Positions 8,782 to 16,527 are shown, numbered from the stretch's first letter. The stretch is 41,226 nucleotides of DNA from an uncultured Bacteroidales bacterium (GCA_947305795.1 CAMZEK010000023.1:1-41226); one strand, 5' to 3'. Translations and numbers: made by a program. Notes: generated by a model from the letters alone, not told the origin.

Positions 8782-10737
8782 TTAATTTACCATTCTAAAC
8801 ACATCTCCAGAGCCATCGATTATAGTTCCTCGTGATGCATCTACACTGATAATCATAGCACCACCGCCCGTATAAGGAGAGCTGACACTAATCGTTGCGG
8901 TGCTTCCGTTAAAGTTCAACACCCTTGGGGCATTGGTTAACAAACTGCCATTTACATACATCCCTTGGAAATTGATTTTGATGCTGTTGCCTGCGTTATT
9001 TTTGAAGGTATGGGAACTTGTATAGTTTATTACATCAGTATCATTCGTAAATCTTGCATTTATACTACTCCCTCCTGTATTATATGAATAACTGTTATCA
9101 TTATATGATGAGTAATTGGATATTTTACGAAATTTTTCACCATTTTTTTTGTCAAAATAAAGTGTCAGCCCATCCCATCCGCTATAAAAGTTAAATCGAA
9201 AGTCAAGGTAGCTATAGGCACCAAAATGAATAGTATTGTTATCCCAATCAAGGTTGAATGATCCTTGGTCAATTATTCCGTTTGATGAATATGCGACAAT
9301 TTGTCCATCTGATACCTCCAATCGACCCAACGCTCTGCTCCCGTATATATAACCTGACCATTCCCATGTACCTTGAAGTTGTTCGACCAATCTAATCGAT
9401 CGGTCAAATATACCTAAAGATGTACCCATAATGCCGATGCTGCCATCGCAATTAATCTCTTTAATACTTTGAGGAATATCTACGGATGTCACATTGCTAC
9501 AATCATAAAATGCACACATTCCGATTGAAGTCACGGAATTGGGAATTTGAATGGAAGCCAAACCCTGGCAACCTTGAAAAGCACCGTTGCCAATTGATGT
9601 TACAGAATTGGGAATTTCAAGATAAGCCAAGCCTGTACAATTTTTAAAAGCATCTCTCCCAATTTCTTTCACAGAATTGGGGATAATAATAGACCACAAA
9701 CTCTCGCAGCCCTCAAAAGCACTTTCTCCAATGGATTTGATGGATTGAGGGATTTCCATGGCTGTTAGTTTTGTACATCCTTCAAACATATTCCTTTCAA
9801 TAGATGTCATAGAGTTCGATATATTGGCTGAAGTCAGACTCTCGCAGTCTTCAAATGCACAGCTGCCAATTGATGTTACAGAATTGGGAATCTCAATAGA
9901 AGTCAATGCTTTACATCCTTCGAATGCACTGTTGCCAATGGATTCCATGGAGTTGGGGATGTTAATCGAAGCCAATTCTGTACATTTATAAAAAGCATAA
10001 TCTCCAATTATAGTTACGGAATTAGGGATGCTAATAGAAGACAGCCCCATACAACCATGAAAAGCCCATACTCCGATGGATGTTACAGAATTAGGAATAA
10101 TTGTGTTTTTGCAGCCCGAAACTAATTCATTGGTATTAGTCAAAATGATAGCATTGCAATTCTCTCGTGAATCAAAAACAGGATTTCCTGATTGCACGGA
10201 GATATGTTCTAGGCCTATACAATCACTAAAGCCAAATTCTCCAATTCTAATTACAGAATTGGGGATTTCAATAGAAACCAACCCCGTCCATCCTGCAAAA
10301 GCTTCCCCAATATATCTTATAGGATATTGTACATTATCCAAAGAAATTGTGTTGGGCAGTGAAAGTGAATATTTTTTGTCAAAATCGAAAACATCTTTTG
10401 TTTGGATTTCTGCCTCAAAAGTGTTCATACTAAAATAACCACTTCCGCTAGTAACTTTAGTATCAAGCGTTTTCCAATCCAAGGTATTGTCTTGAAACTT
10501 GTTAATGAAATCTGAATAGTTTTCTTTTCTTAAATGCAAACAGCGAAATAGACTCAAAGAATCGTTAGATTTTGCAAACATCATTAGGTTCGTGTCACTC
10601 GTTACAATAGCCCATATTTCTTCAGAATCACTTTGATAAACAAGCCGTGATGCAATTGTATAGCGATCTTTTCCTGAACAAGCGGCCATAGTTATGAGAA
10701 AGATTATTATCACTATTATTTGATTTACTTTTTTCAT
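8782..10737 (-). CDS. BspA-type leucine-rich-repeat lipoprotein
   Basis: Starting at the ATG at 10737 gives 651 residues beginning MKKVNQIIVIIIFLITMAACSG, a lipoprotein signal with the lipid Cys in MAAC. The ATG at 10770 would add 11 residues before a good signal peptide, so the inner start is preferred. The central part carries about eleven 23-residue LRR_5 (BspA/TpLRR) repeats of the type TSIGxxAFxxCxxLxSIxIPNSV. A longer second repeat (with SGNPVFDSRENCNAI) is typical of this family. The C-terminal third is a different Gly/Ser/Asn-rich domain. BspA-like proteins are surface proteins, some of which bind host or bacterial partners; the partner here is unknown. It starts 42 bp after the upstream lipoprotein gene and is probably last in a long operon. 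Confidence 0.9.
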   Translation of the reverse strand: MKKVNQIIVIIIFLITMAACSGKDRYTIASRLVYQSDSEEIWAIVTSDTNLMMFAKSNDSLSLFRCLHLRKENYSDFINKFQDNTLDWKTLDTKVTSGSGYFSMNTFEAEIQTKDVFDFDKKYSLSLPNTISLDNVQYPIRYIGEAFAGWTGLVSIEIPNSVIRIGEFGFSDCIGLEHISVQSGNPVFDSRENCNAIILTNTNELVSGCKNTIIPNSVTSIGVWAFHGCMGLSSISIPNSVTIIGDYAFYKCTELASINIPNSMESIGNSAFEGCKALTSIEIPNSVTSIGSCAFEDCESLTSANISNSMTSIERNMFEGCTKLTAMEIPQSIKSIGESAFEGCESLWSIIIPNSVKEIGRDAFKNCTGLAYLEIPNSVTSIGNGAFQGCQGLASIQIPNSVTSIGMCAFYDCSNVTSVDIPQSIKEINCDGSIGIMGTSLGIFDRSIRLVEQLQGTWEWSGYIYGSRALGRLEVSDGQIVAYSSNGIIDQGSFNLDWDNNTIHFGAYSYLDFRFNFYSGWDGLTLYFDKKNGEKFRKISNYSSYNDNSYSYNTGGSSINARFTNDTDVINYTSSHTFKNNAGNSIKINFQGMYVNGSLLTNAPRVLNFNGSTATISVSSPYTGGGAMIISVDASRGTIIDGSGDVFRMVN

Positions 10738-10779
10738 TTTGTAAGTATTTGTTTGTTCAATTGAATTCATTTTCGGTTT

Positions 10780-11835
10780 TCAATACTCTTTCTCCAAAAA
10801 AACAATTTTTGCCGTTCGGCGTCCACTTTCATTCCGTTTTTCATCGAACATTATCCAGAAAACATATCCAATTAGGTTAGGATAAAGAATCTGTCCATTT
10901 TCTAATTCTTTTAAATCTCCATTTACACTCATACTATAATAAAACCTCGGAGGGTTTGGTCCGGGGTAACTAGAATATGTGATGTTTTCTAGTTGCCACA
11001 CTTTACCTCTTGGGACACCAATTGCTTTTGTATACACACCATCTCTATTAAGAGTTAATCCTTGAAGAGAACCGGCATAGTCCTCATATCCAGCCCTATT
11101 TAATATTAAAGAATAATCAATTTTTATTATCCTTTCTACACCTTGCCTTCTCCTTTCCTCCTCCAAACGTTTCTCCTCTTCATGCTTTCTCCATTCATTC
11201 GCCAAACGCTCTTCTTTTCTTTTTTGTTCCCAGCGATTATCTGCATAGGCTTCATCACTTAAACTTGTTGAAAGGGTATATTGTTCTTCTTTTGTCTGTT
11301 CTAATCCATCTTCTATACCTAATAAATAATGCCTATTTATCGTAATACTACTATTGTCAAGAAAACTGGCTTCGTAACAGAATTCAACAAAATGCAAAGT
11401 GTTGTCTCGAAAATTGACATAAAAAACACCTGTCGCTTCTCGGTGACGCATACAACGTGAATAAACCAGTAAAAACAGTCTGTCATTAACCACTTTATAA
11501 GCTCGGAACCAAATGTCATCGCACATCTCATAATCTTCAATACTATGTGCATTAGGCAAAACTTGTTTTGTTTCACCATTAGAATAATCATGAACCATAA
11601 TTACAGTACTGCCTAATTCATCTTCTGTATATTTTGAATAGAATATCTTTTGTGCAATTGAATCTATTCTTTCTGTTATGATTTTGTCATTTGGGCCCAA
11701 TGTCGCTTTAAATTCGTCAGCAACCTTCTCAAATCGAGCCATTTTGCGCTCGTATGAATCGCACGACAATAACGCCATGGAAATTGTAATGGCTGCACTA
11801 AAAAGCAGCAACATTATCTTCAGTGTGTTTTTCAT
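10780..11835 (-). CDS. Lipoprotein of unknown function with charged coiled coil
   Basis: The protein has 351 residues. Its signal peptide ends in ISMALLSC, a clear lipobox, so it should be lipid-anchored in the envelope. A highly charged helical stretch of about 40 residues (QKRKEERLANEWRKHEEEKR and on) near the middle predicts a coiled coil. The C-terminal part looks beta-rich. No family is recognised. It shares its plan (lipobox, E/K/R-rich coil, beta domain) with the lipoprotein at 13856-14476 in the same cluster, although the order of parts differs. It lies 54 bp after the 86-residue secreted protein and 42 bp before the LRR gene. Base composition is visibly AT-rich compared with genes outside 8.7-15 kb. 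Confidence 0.75.
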   Translation of the reverse strand: MKNTLKIMLLLFSAAITISMALLSCDSYERKMARFEKVADEFKATLGPNDKIITERIDSIAQKIFYSKYTEDELGSTVIMVHDYSNGETKQVLPNAHSIEDYEMCDDIWFRAYKVVNDRLFLLVYSRCMRHREATGVFYVNFRDNTLHFVEFCYEASFLDNSSITINRHYLLGIEDGLEQTKEEQYTLSTSLSDEAYADNRWEQKRKEERLANEWRKHEEEKRLEEERRRQGVERIIKIDYSLILNRAGYEDYAGSLQGLTLNRDGVYTKAIGVPRGKVWQLENITYSSYPGPNPPRFYYSMSVNGDLKELENGQILYPNLIGYVFWIMFDEKRNESGRRTAKIVFLEKEY

Positions 11836-11889
11836 TTTTGTAGTTGTTAGGTGTTACAATCGATAATCTTTTAATAATCAAATAATTGG

Positions 11890-12150
11890 TCATTTGTATA
11901 TTATATTGGTTTTTTGTTGAAAATTGCCACAACATTTATCATTTGACAATTCCCGCAAATAAGGACTTTCAATATTTCCCTTTGGCTTTGCGCCATCAGC
12001 AGGACCTATTACCGAAACCCTTTTATCCTCAATGATTGAGTATTTCAGTTTGTCAACAGTAAAACTTTGCGCAAAAATGTTTGTCATTCCTACTATAGTA
12101 AGCAGCATGGCAAATAATGCCGTCCTTATCCTTTTTATGCAATTATTCAT
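11890..12150 (-). CDS. Small secreted protein resembling the N-terminus of a BspA-like protein
   Basis: The product has 86 residues. A signal peptide ends at about NIFAQS, followed by FTVDKLKYSI, which resembles the FxVDGLKY opening of many exported Bacteroidales BspA-like proteins. After about 30 further residues the protein ends in a Cys-containing, Lys/Asn-rich tail without any LRR unit. It may be a truncated or decayed LRR gene, or a genuine small secreted protein of the cluster. No matching LRR remnant is visible in the 54 bp downstream. The ORF is intact and has cluster-typical composition, so I keep it as a CDS with moderate confidence. Confidence 0.6.
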   Translation of the reverse strand: MNNCIKRIRTALFAMLLTIVGMTNIFAQSFTVDKLKYSIIEDKRVSVIGPADGAKPKGNIESPYLRELSNDKCCGNFQQKTNIIYK

Positions 12151-12228
12151 AATGTATTGTATTTGTTTGATTTACTATCTTTTTATATTAAATGATTCGC
12201 TTTTTTTGTCTTTGTCTTTCTCTGTTAT

Positions 12229-13326
12229 TCATTCTTGCATTTTTGTAGACCGAAAGCAACTAGAATAAATCATATTATAAATAGATGTTTGAGCCTGTTT
12301 GATATATTGAATAGGATTGTTCTTGCTATTAATATATTGCGGATATTTTTTGTCACCAGTAGATTGGTCTATCCAATAATTTGCTATGCAAGTTCCGTTA
12401 TCATCAAATTCTACCACAGTATATTTGCCGTTATCTGTAAAATAGTCGCCGCTAACAGTCCATTTGCCACACGGTCCTCTATTATTGAATTTGCCAGACA
12501 CTTCATAATGATACGGATAGTTCCCAAATAGTCTTTGTTGTCCGGAATAATTATTCATATCTTCACTCGCCTCACCAAAACCAAGTTTATAATCTCCCGA
12601 AACAATCACATTGTTAGAAACTTCTCCAATCACCCATCCTCTCGGCTTGTATATGGATTTGTTGTTTTGATAACCCTTATCATGCCAAAATTCTCCAAAA
12701 TGAATGATATAATGATACTGCTTGGCGAATCCTTGCGGCTGTCCGTATTCATCAAAGCTAATCTCCTTATATACAAACAATTCTCTATCAGCCCAATATG
12801 CCCAAACCCATTTCCCGACTTGTTTGTCATCTTTAAACTCTCCAATAGCAAAAGGAGCCAAAAGAGCAACTACTTTAATGTCATTGTCTGAACTATAATC
12901 AGATATATTTTTGAGTAATGCAAAGACATCTTCTCGCATTAGTAGAGACAGATCTTCCTCGTTACCTGCAAAGAAAAAATTACCTTCAAAGCTTCTTGTC
13001 AAATCTTCTGCTTCTCTGTAATTATATTGTGCAAAACCTTCTTTTTTCGCGCTTTGTATTTCCGATCTATTATAGTAATATCCAAACCCAGGCATTTCAA
13101 ACTTTCCTTTATAAGTACTTAAACCCGGACTGTCTAAACGCCCAGGAGTTTTCTGTCCCTCAAAAAGGCACTCAACAATATGGCCGCTATCATCGTTATA
13201 GGAGTAATAATTCAATTTGCTTGGAGAATAATCCTCTGCAAAAACATTTTCCGTCCCAAAAATACTCAAAAGAGCAATCAGGACAAACAAATTTGTTCTT
13301 CTTATTATAAGTTTAATTGTTCTCAT
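12229..13326 (-). CDS. Secreted protein of unknown function with MORN-like stretches
   Basis: The ATG at 13326 gives 365 residues and a clean signal peptide (MRTIKLIIRRTNLFVLIALL ... ENVFAED). The longer ORF from 13380 would put 18 residues before it and overlap the upstream gene, so it is rejected. The mature part is rich in Tyr, Gly and Asp. It has motifs such as GEFKDDKQVGKWVWAYW and GQPQGFAKQY that resemble MORN/YwqK-type repeats, a weak match made by eye. Its mature start DYSPSKLNYYS echoes FTVDKLKYS of the neighbouring small protein. It begins 22 bp after the membrane-protein gene, suggesting co-transcription. Confidence 0.7.
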   Translation of the reverse strand: MRTIKLIIRRTNLFVLIALLSIFGTENVFAEDYSPSKLNYYSYNDDSGHIVECLFEGQKTPGRLDSPGLSTYKGKFEMPGFGYYYNRSEIQSAKKEGFAQYNYREAEDLTRSFEGNFFFAGNEEDLSLLMREDVFALLKNISDYSSDNDIKVVALLAPFAIGEFKDDKQVGKWVWAYWADRELFVYKEISFDEYGQPQGFAKQYHYIIHFGEFWHDKGYQNNKSIYKPRGWVIGEVSNNVIVSGDYKLGFGEASEDMNNYSGQQRLFGNYPYHYEVSGKFNNRGPCGKWTVSGDYFTDNGKYTVVEFDDNGTCIANYWIDQSTGDKKYPQYINSKNNPIQYIKQAQTSIYNMIYSSCFRSTKMQE

Positions 13327-13348
13327 TTTGTTTGTATTTAAATAGTAA

Positions 13349-13789
13349 TTACTTGAATTCCACCTTTTCTTTATATCCATTCAAATAAACGAGGTTCTCG
13401 TCTTCATGGTTGATTTTACTTAAAAGCCCCTTTCCTCGTTCCGAATGGTAGAGTCTATCAAGATAGAAATTGAAGAATGTTATCACATCGTCAGGTTTCA
13501 AATTGCCGTGACGCAAATAAACATTCAATTCCTCAAAGAAGCGCAGGAACAATTCCACTTGATATGCCGAAGGCTCTTCGTCCGTTGGGTCAATATCACG
13601 GAGATATTTTACTACGGCTTGCATATCGTCATTCATCAAATATCGCTTATTCAATTGCGAAAGCAGTTTGTTGCTCTCCTTTCGCTTATAGTGCTGCAAT
13701 TCGATATATGACAGCACAACGGTTATTGCCGCAAGAAGCAGTTTTCCAATATCAAAGTAGTTTTCGGGTGTCAAGTTGCACATTTGCAT
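13349..13789 (-). CDS. Single-pass membrane protein of unknown function (DUF4760-like by eye)
   Basis: The protein has 146 residues. One N-terminal transmembrane helix (about 13-31, IGKLLLAAITVVLSYIEL) is followed by a basic turn and a mostly helical cytoplasmic-type domain with DDMQAVVKYLRD and FLRFFEELNVYLRHG. The plan resembles small membrane-anchored proteins labelled DUF4760, but I cannot confirm that. It is the only gene in the AT-rich cluster without a cleavable export signal, apart from the 90-residue first gene. That makes it a possible inner-membrane partner for the secreted products beside it. Confidence 0.65.
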   Translation of the reverse strand: MQMCNLTPENYFDIGKLLLAAITVVLSYIELQHYKRKESNKLLSQLNKRYLMNDDMQAVVKYLRDIDPTDEEPSAYQVELFLRFFEELNVYLRHGNLKPDDVITFFNFYLDRLYHSERGKGLLSKINHEDENLVYLNGYKEKVEFK

Positions 13790-13855
13790 GGTTTTTATTG
13801 TTTTGTAGATTGCTAATCATAATCATTTATGTATATAGTCTTAATTCAAAAAGAA

Positions 13856-14476
13856 TTAAAACAGCGAAGAAGAATGTCTGAATTTCAAATATTCAGCCTC
13901 GGCGACATCTCTGTTTTGATAGCTGCTGTACCCCATATAAGCTCTATTGGTTGAAATTTCAAATACCAAGTTTTCTATATACGGTGTACTTCTTCCTACC
14001 CAAACTTCTTTCCCGTCCCTTTGTACATGATAGTCCACTGGCCCAACATAATAAGTTACTCTTTTAGCAGGACGAATCACGAATGCGTCATCAGATATTA
14101 TATCTATCTCACCACAATACTCTTTCCTAATCTTTCCGTCAACGATGCCGACGTGTCCAACAACAATTCTTCCATCAGATAACACGCCATATCTTTGCTC
14201 GTATTTAGATTCATAGAAAGTATATGTTCCAACAAATCTATTAAAGAATCTTTCGGACTCTTCTTGTTCTTGTTTTCGAGCCCTTTCTTCTGCGGCAATC
14301 CGTTCTTGTTCCGCTGCTTTTTCAGCTTCCATTTCCGCTCGAACTTTTTGTTCGGCTTCAATCCGTATAGCCGCTTCCCTTGCTTCTTTTGAAGCTTTCG
14401 ATTCGCATGAAACTGTTACAACCGATATGGCCGCTGCCAATAACAGCAAAGCCATCAATCTTACTATGTTTTTCAT
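13856..14476 (-). CDS. Lipoprotein with Glu/Ala-rich coiled coil, unknown function
   Basis: The protein has 206 residues. The signal peptide ends in VVTVSC, a lipobox. Directly after the lipid Cys comes a strongly charged helix of about 55 residues (KEAREAAIRIEAEQKVRAEM and on), predicted as a coiled coil or a rigid periplasmic stalk. A C-terminal beta-type domain follows, beginning FVGTYTFYESKYEQRYG. No family is recognised. The stalk-plus-domain plan suggests a protein held away from the membrane. It sits 61 bp after the 90-residue gene and 66 bp before the membrane-protein gene on the same strand. Confidence 0.75.
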   Translation of the reverse strand: MKNIVRLMALLLLAAAISVVTVSCESKASKEAREAAIRIEAEQKVRAEMEAEKAAEQERIAAEERARKQEQEESERFFNRFVGTYTFYESKYEQRYGVLSDGRIVVGHVGIVDGKIRKEYCGEIDIISDDAFVIRPAKRVTYYVGPVDYHVQRDGKEVWVGRSTPYIENLVFEISTNRAYMGYSSYQNRDVAEAEYLKFRHSSSLF

Positions 14477-14537
14477 ATTACTAATGTTTGAGGTTATTAT
14501 TTCTTAATTGGGTAACAACATTCTTTTGCTTTAACTT

Positions 14538-14810
14538 TTATATTTCAATTCCAGCTTCTTTAGCTAATTGCTCCAAATCTTCAAATGTTGTCACAATTCT
14601 TATTGGACCTGGTGTAAGAGGTCTTCTTGTTTCCATGTTGCACGGAATCCAAGAAATGTTACAGACAACATCAAAATCAGTGTATGGGATACAAAAAGTG
14701 TTGTAGGCTACACCAACAATCCCTTTTACATAAACGATGCCACCAGACATCACTATTTCTCTAAAACCTCTCTCCATCAAAAGCTTGGGGGTGATAAACT
14801 CTTTACTCAT
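14538..14810 (-). CDS. 90-residue conserved-looking protein, function unknown
   Basis: The protein starts MSKEFITPKLLMERGF and ends TTFEDLEQLAKEAGIEI. It has no signal peptide or membrane helix; the middle is rich in Val, Ile, Cys and Tyr (IVYVKGIVGVAYNTFCIPY). No domain is recognised. It is the first gene of the AT-rich same-strand block, and a full-match -7 box (14877-14884) lies 67 bp upstream. The gaps on its two sides, 14477-14537 and 14811-14955, contain no other gene that I can support. Confidence 0.55.
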   Translation of the reverse strand: MSKEFITPKLLMERGFREIVMSGGIVYVKGIVGVAYNTFCIPYTDFDVVCNISWIPCNMETRRPLTPGPIRIVTTFEDLEQLAKEAGIEI

Positions 14811-14876
14811 AGTAATCTTCGTTTTTGAAAAATTATACTTGTTTTGAATTAATTATTATGTGGGTATCACATGCTA

Positions 14877-14884
14877 CAAAACTA
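14877..14884 (-). promoter_or_regulatory. -7 box TAGTTTTG, candidate promoter of the AT-rich envelope block
   Basis: On the minus strand this is a full TAnnTTTG match about 67 bp before the ATG at 14810. I found no comparable box in the short gaps between the next six genes, which fits one long transcript. No -33 TTG is evident at the usual spacing. Confidence 0.4.
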
Positions 14885-14955
14885 AACTATAATTTCCTCT
14901 CCTCACGCATTTCCACTTGCCCAATTCAGGCACGAAACCCCGCCAATTTGGGCAT

Positions 14956-15165
14956 CTATAACGACTCGGAATACAGCTGGAAGAAATCGTAACCAAGTGC
15001 TTTTGAGATTTGCCACAATTGGTAAGTGTCGATGTATTGCTTGTGGAAAATCTTGCTGATGGTGCGGGGATTGCACGACAATTGATGCGCCAGCCAAACA
15101 TTGCTGCGCCCTTGCCGCTTCAATTCGTCCCTTATCCGTTCTCCTATGTGAGGAAGTTCATCCAT
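14956..15165 (-). CDS. Small XRE-family helix-turn-helix protein
   Basis: The protein has 69 residues. It reads IGERIRDELKRQGRSNVWLA then HQLSCNPRTISKIFHKQYID, then a closing helix ending ALGYDFFQLYSESL. This is a complete five-helix XRE/Cro fold with the recognition helix around NPRTISKIF. A stand-alone domain of this size is likely a DNA-binding repressor or an antitoxin-like regulator. Its targets are unknown. It lies between the AT-rich block and the DUF4160-DUF2442 pair and may control either. The start at 15165 fits the domain boundary. Confidence 0.8.
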   Translation of the reverse strand: MDELPHIGERIRDELKRQGRSNVWLAHQLSCNPRTISKIFHKQYIDTYQLWQISKALGYDFFQLYSESL

Positions 15166-15439
15166 TCCTTTGCCTTTTGCAGAGCTTCATTCTCAAAAAG
15201 CAACCATAAAGAAAGCGTGGAAACCTTTTGCATTACCTTCCGCTGTGGATTTACTGGACTACCAAATTGATAGGTAAGTACAAAAAGTCCACGCTAATCA
15301 GCGTGAACTATTCGCAACTTATTCCCATCAATTGAAAGTGTCCAGTTTTCAGCGGAGAGAACAAGAGCAAAGCTCAGTGTTTTAAATATGTGTTAGTTTT
15401 TATTCCTTTTTCTAGAATTCAGTTTTTATGGTTTTGTAT
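15166..15439. other. 274-bp AT-rich gap without a supported gene
   Basis: No ORF here has family features. The only structure I can support is the hairpin with T-run at 15282-15308. The 130 bp between that hairpin and the DUF2442 stop are AT-rich and featureless, apart from a weak GAGC/GCTC pair near 15370. The leader of the XRE gene probably lies in 15166-15280, but no full TAnnTTTG box is visible; TATGGTTG at 15199-15206 (minus strand) has one mismatch. Confidence 0.4.
15282..15308 (-). terminator. Rho-independent terminator downstream of DUF4160-DUF2442
   Basis: Read on the minus strand, GTTCACGCT (15300-15308) pairs with AGCGTGGAC (15287-15295) across a 4-nt loop, with one G-U pair. TTTTTG follows at 15286-15281. 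It faces the right way to end a transcript from the DUF4160-DUF2442 operon, about 130 bp after its last stop. Confidence 0.65.
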
Positions 15440-15691
15440 TTAGTTGAGCGGCACACCATATTCATAGATGGTGTCGCTGGGTAAATCAATGCGTTCATTC
15501 CAAATGATGCAGGTACGGCTTGCATCCAACTGTGCCATCGGCCAAAGACCAATTTCAGTAATCAGACTTTTGAAATCTTCAATAGTGTTAATGTCATCCT
15601 TCACATCGTAACACACACGAAAGCCGTCGTCGAAAGTCACCCACAACTTCCAATCATCTCCTAATTCAAATTGTTTTATTCTTGGTATCAT
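15440..15691 (-). CDS. DUF2442 domain protein, probable partner of DUF4160
   Basis: Starting at the ATG at 15691 gives 83 residues opening MIPRIKQFELGDDWKLWVTF, the usual beginning of DUF2442 proteins. The core FDDGFRVCYDVKD and the end LPSDTIYEYG also fit. The longer ORF to 15727 would read through the end of the upstream gene. Its ATG overlaps the TGA of the DUF4160 gene as ATGA, which implies translational coupling and equal supply. DUF4160 and DUF2442 genes are often found together and have been proposed as toxin-antitoxin-like pairs, but I know of no settled function. Confidence 0.85.
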   Translation of the reverse strand: MIPRIKQFELGDDWKLWVTFDDGFRVCYDVKDDINTIEDFKSLITEIGLWPMAQLDASRTCIIWNERIDLPSDTIYEYGVPLN

Positions 15692-15939
15692 AGCGGCTGA
15701 ATCTTTTCCATTTTCTGTGTATTCCACATTTCCACCAATTCTTCATAGTGTAGTCCAAGCCATTCCTTCACCAACTGTTGGGCTTTGATCGGCAAATCGC
15801 CCTCTGTCATCTCAAAGGTTTTGATGTCGAAAATGCCAACATACTCATTATAAAGTGCATGAATATGCGCTGGCTCATGTTCTTTCGGCTTGAAGAACAT
15901 CTTAATGATGATTCCGTAAAAGCGACTTATTTCTGGCAT
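15688..15939 (-). CDS. DUF4160 domain protein
   Basis: The ATG at 15939 gives 83 residues: MPEISRFYGIIIKMFFKPKE, then HEPAHIHALYNEYVGIFDI and GDLPIKAQQLVKEWLGLHYE. The motif I-x-M-F/Y with HxPxHxHA is the hallmark of DUF4160. The longer ORF upstream to 16008 would start within or before the promoter, so it is rejected. The stop overlaps the DUF2442 start (ATGA). Its -7 box sits only 18 bp before the ATG, so the leader is about 10 nt. The pair is likely a small two-gene stress or toxin-antitoxin-like module; this is inference from family pairing. Confidence 0.85.
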   Translation of the reverse strand: MPEISRFYGIIIKMFFKPKEHEPAHIHALYNEYVGIFDIKTFEMTEGDLPIKAQQLVKEWLGLHYEELVEMWNTQKMEKIQPL

Positions 15940-15956
15940 GACGATATTTTTTTCTG

Positions 15957-15986
15957 CAAAGATATACATTTTTTCAATAACACAAA
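15957..15986 (-). promoter_or_regulatory. Promoter of DUF4160-DUF2442 (TTTG-N18-TATCTTTG)
   Basis: Minus-strand -7 box TATCTTTG at 15957-15964 and -33 TTTG at 15983-15986 are separated by 18 bp. Both parts match the Bacteroidetes consensus. The -33 part overlaps the T-run of the mscL terminator. Confidence 0.7.
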
Positions 15987-16013
15987 ACAAGGCGCACCCA
16001 AAAGGCACGCCTT
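15983..16013 (-). terminator. Rho-independent terminator of mscL
   Basis: On the minus strand, AAGGCGTGCC (16004-16013) pairs with GGTGCGCCTT (15989-15998), followed by GTTTTG. Two of the ten pairs are G-U on the minus-strand RNA and would be C/A mismatches on the plus-strand RNA. That shows the structure is selected for the minus strand. Confidence 0.75.
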
Positions 16014-16039
16014 ATTCTTTTTCAATCTGCCAAAAGCAA

Positions 16040-16453
16040 TCACTTGTTCTTCAGCAGGTCGCGGATTTCGGCGAGGAGTTCTTCCTGCGTCGGGCCAGCG
16101 GGAGCGGCAGGTGCAGGTTCTTCCTTCTTCTTCAGCGAGTTGAGGCCTTTCACCACCATGAAGATGCAGAAGGCGATAATGATGAAGTCGAAGATGACTT
16201 GGAGGAAGTTACCCCACGTGAGGGCCAATTCTGGCTTCACGACGGTCTCGCCGTCCATAATTGCTTCGCGGATAACCCATTTCCACTCGGTGAAAGTGAG
16301 ACCGCCAGTAACTGCGCCAATCAGCGGCATGATGATGTCAGACACCAATGAAGTGACGATTTTGCCAAAAGCGCCGCCAATGACGACACCGATGGCCATG
16401 TCCATCACATTGCCTTTAACGGCAAAATCCTTGAATTCCTTGAATAATCCCAT
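16040..16453 (-). CDS. mscL: Large-conductance mechanosensitive channel MscL
   Basis: The protein has 137 residues, the usual MscL size. It starts MGLFKEFKDFAVKGNVMDMA, with the family N-terminal helix and the first transmembrane helix (GVVIGGAFGKIVTSLVSDII). The second transmembrane helix is FLQVIFDFIIIAFCIFMVVK. The C-terminal cytoplasmic helix after a Pro/Ala linker (TQEELLAEIRDLL) is the pentamer-bundling helix. The channel opens under membrane tension to release solutes on hypo-osmotic shock. It has its own promoter and terminator and is therefore a single-gene unit. Identification is secure. Confidence 0.98.
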   Translation of the reverse strand: MGLFKEFKDFAVKGNVMDMAIGVVIGGAFGKIVTSLVSDIIMPLIGAVTGGLTFTEWKWVIREAIMDGETVVKPELALTWGNFLQVIFDFIIIAFCIFMVVKGLNSLKKKEEPAPAAPAGPTQEELLAEIRDLLKNK

Positions 16454-16497
16454 AGTAATTGATTTTTAATGGTTGAACTTTAATGTGGTTGATGTCG

Positions 16498-16527
16498 CAA
16501 AATTAGGAAGAAAACGATTCGCTCCAA
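16498..16527 (-). promoter_or_regulatory. Promoter of mscL (TTG-N19-TAATTTTG)
   Basis: Minus-strand -7 box TAATTTTG at 16498-16505, with a TTG at 16525-16527 and a 19-bp spacer. The predicted transcript starts about 38 nt before the ATG at 16453. Confidence 0.6.

Noticed and set aside
9440..10340. Regular repeats considered as a CRISPR array
   Set aside because: The 69-bp units are continuous coding LRR sequence with no unique spacers.
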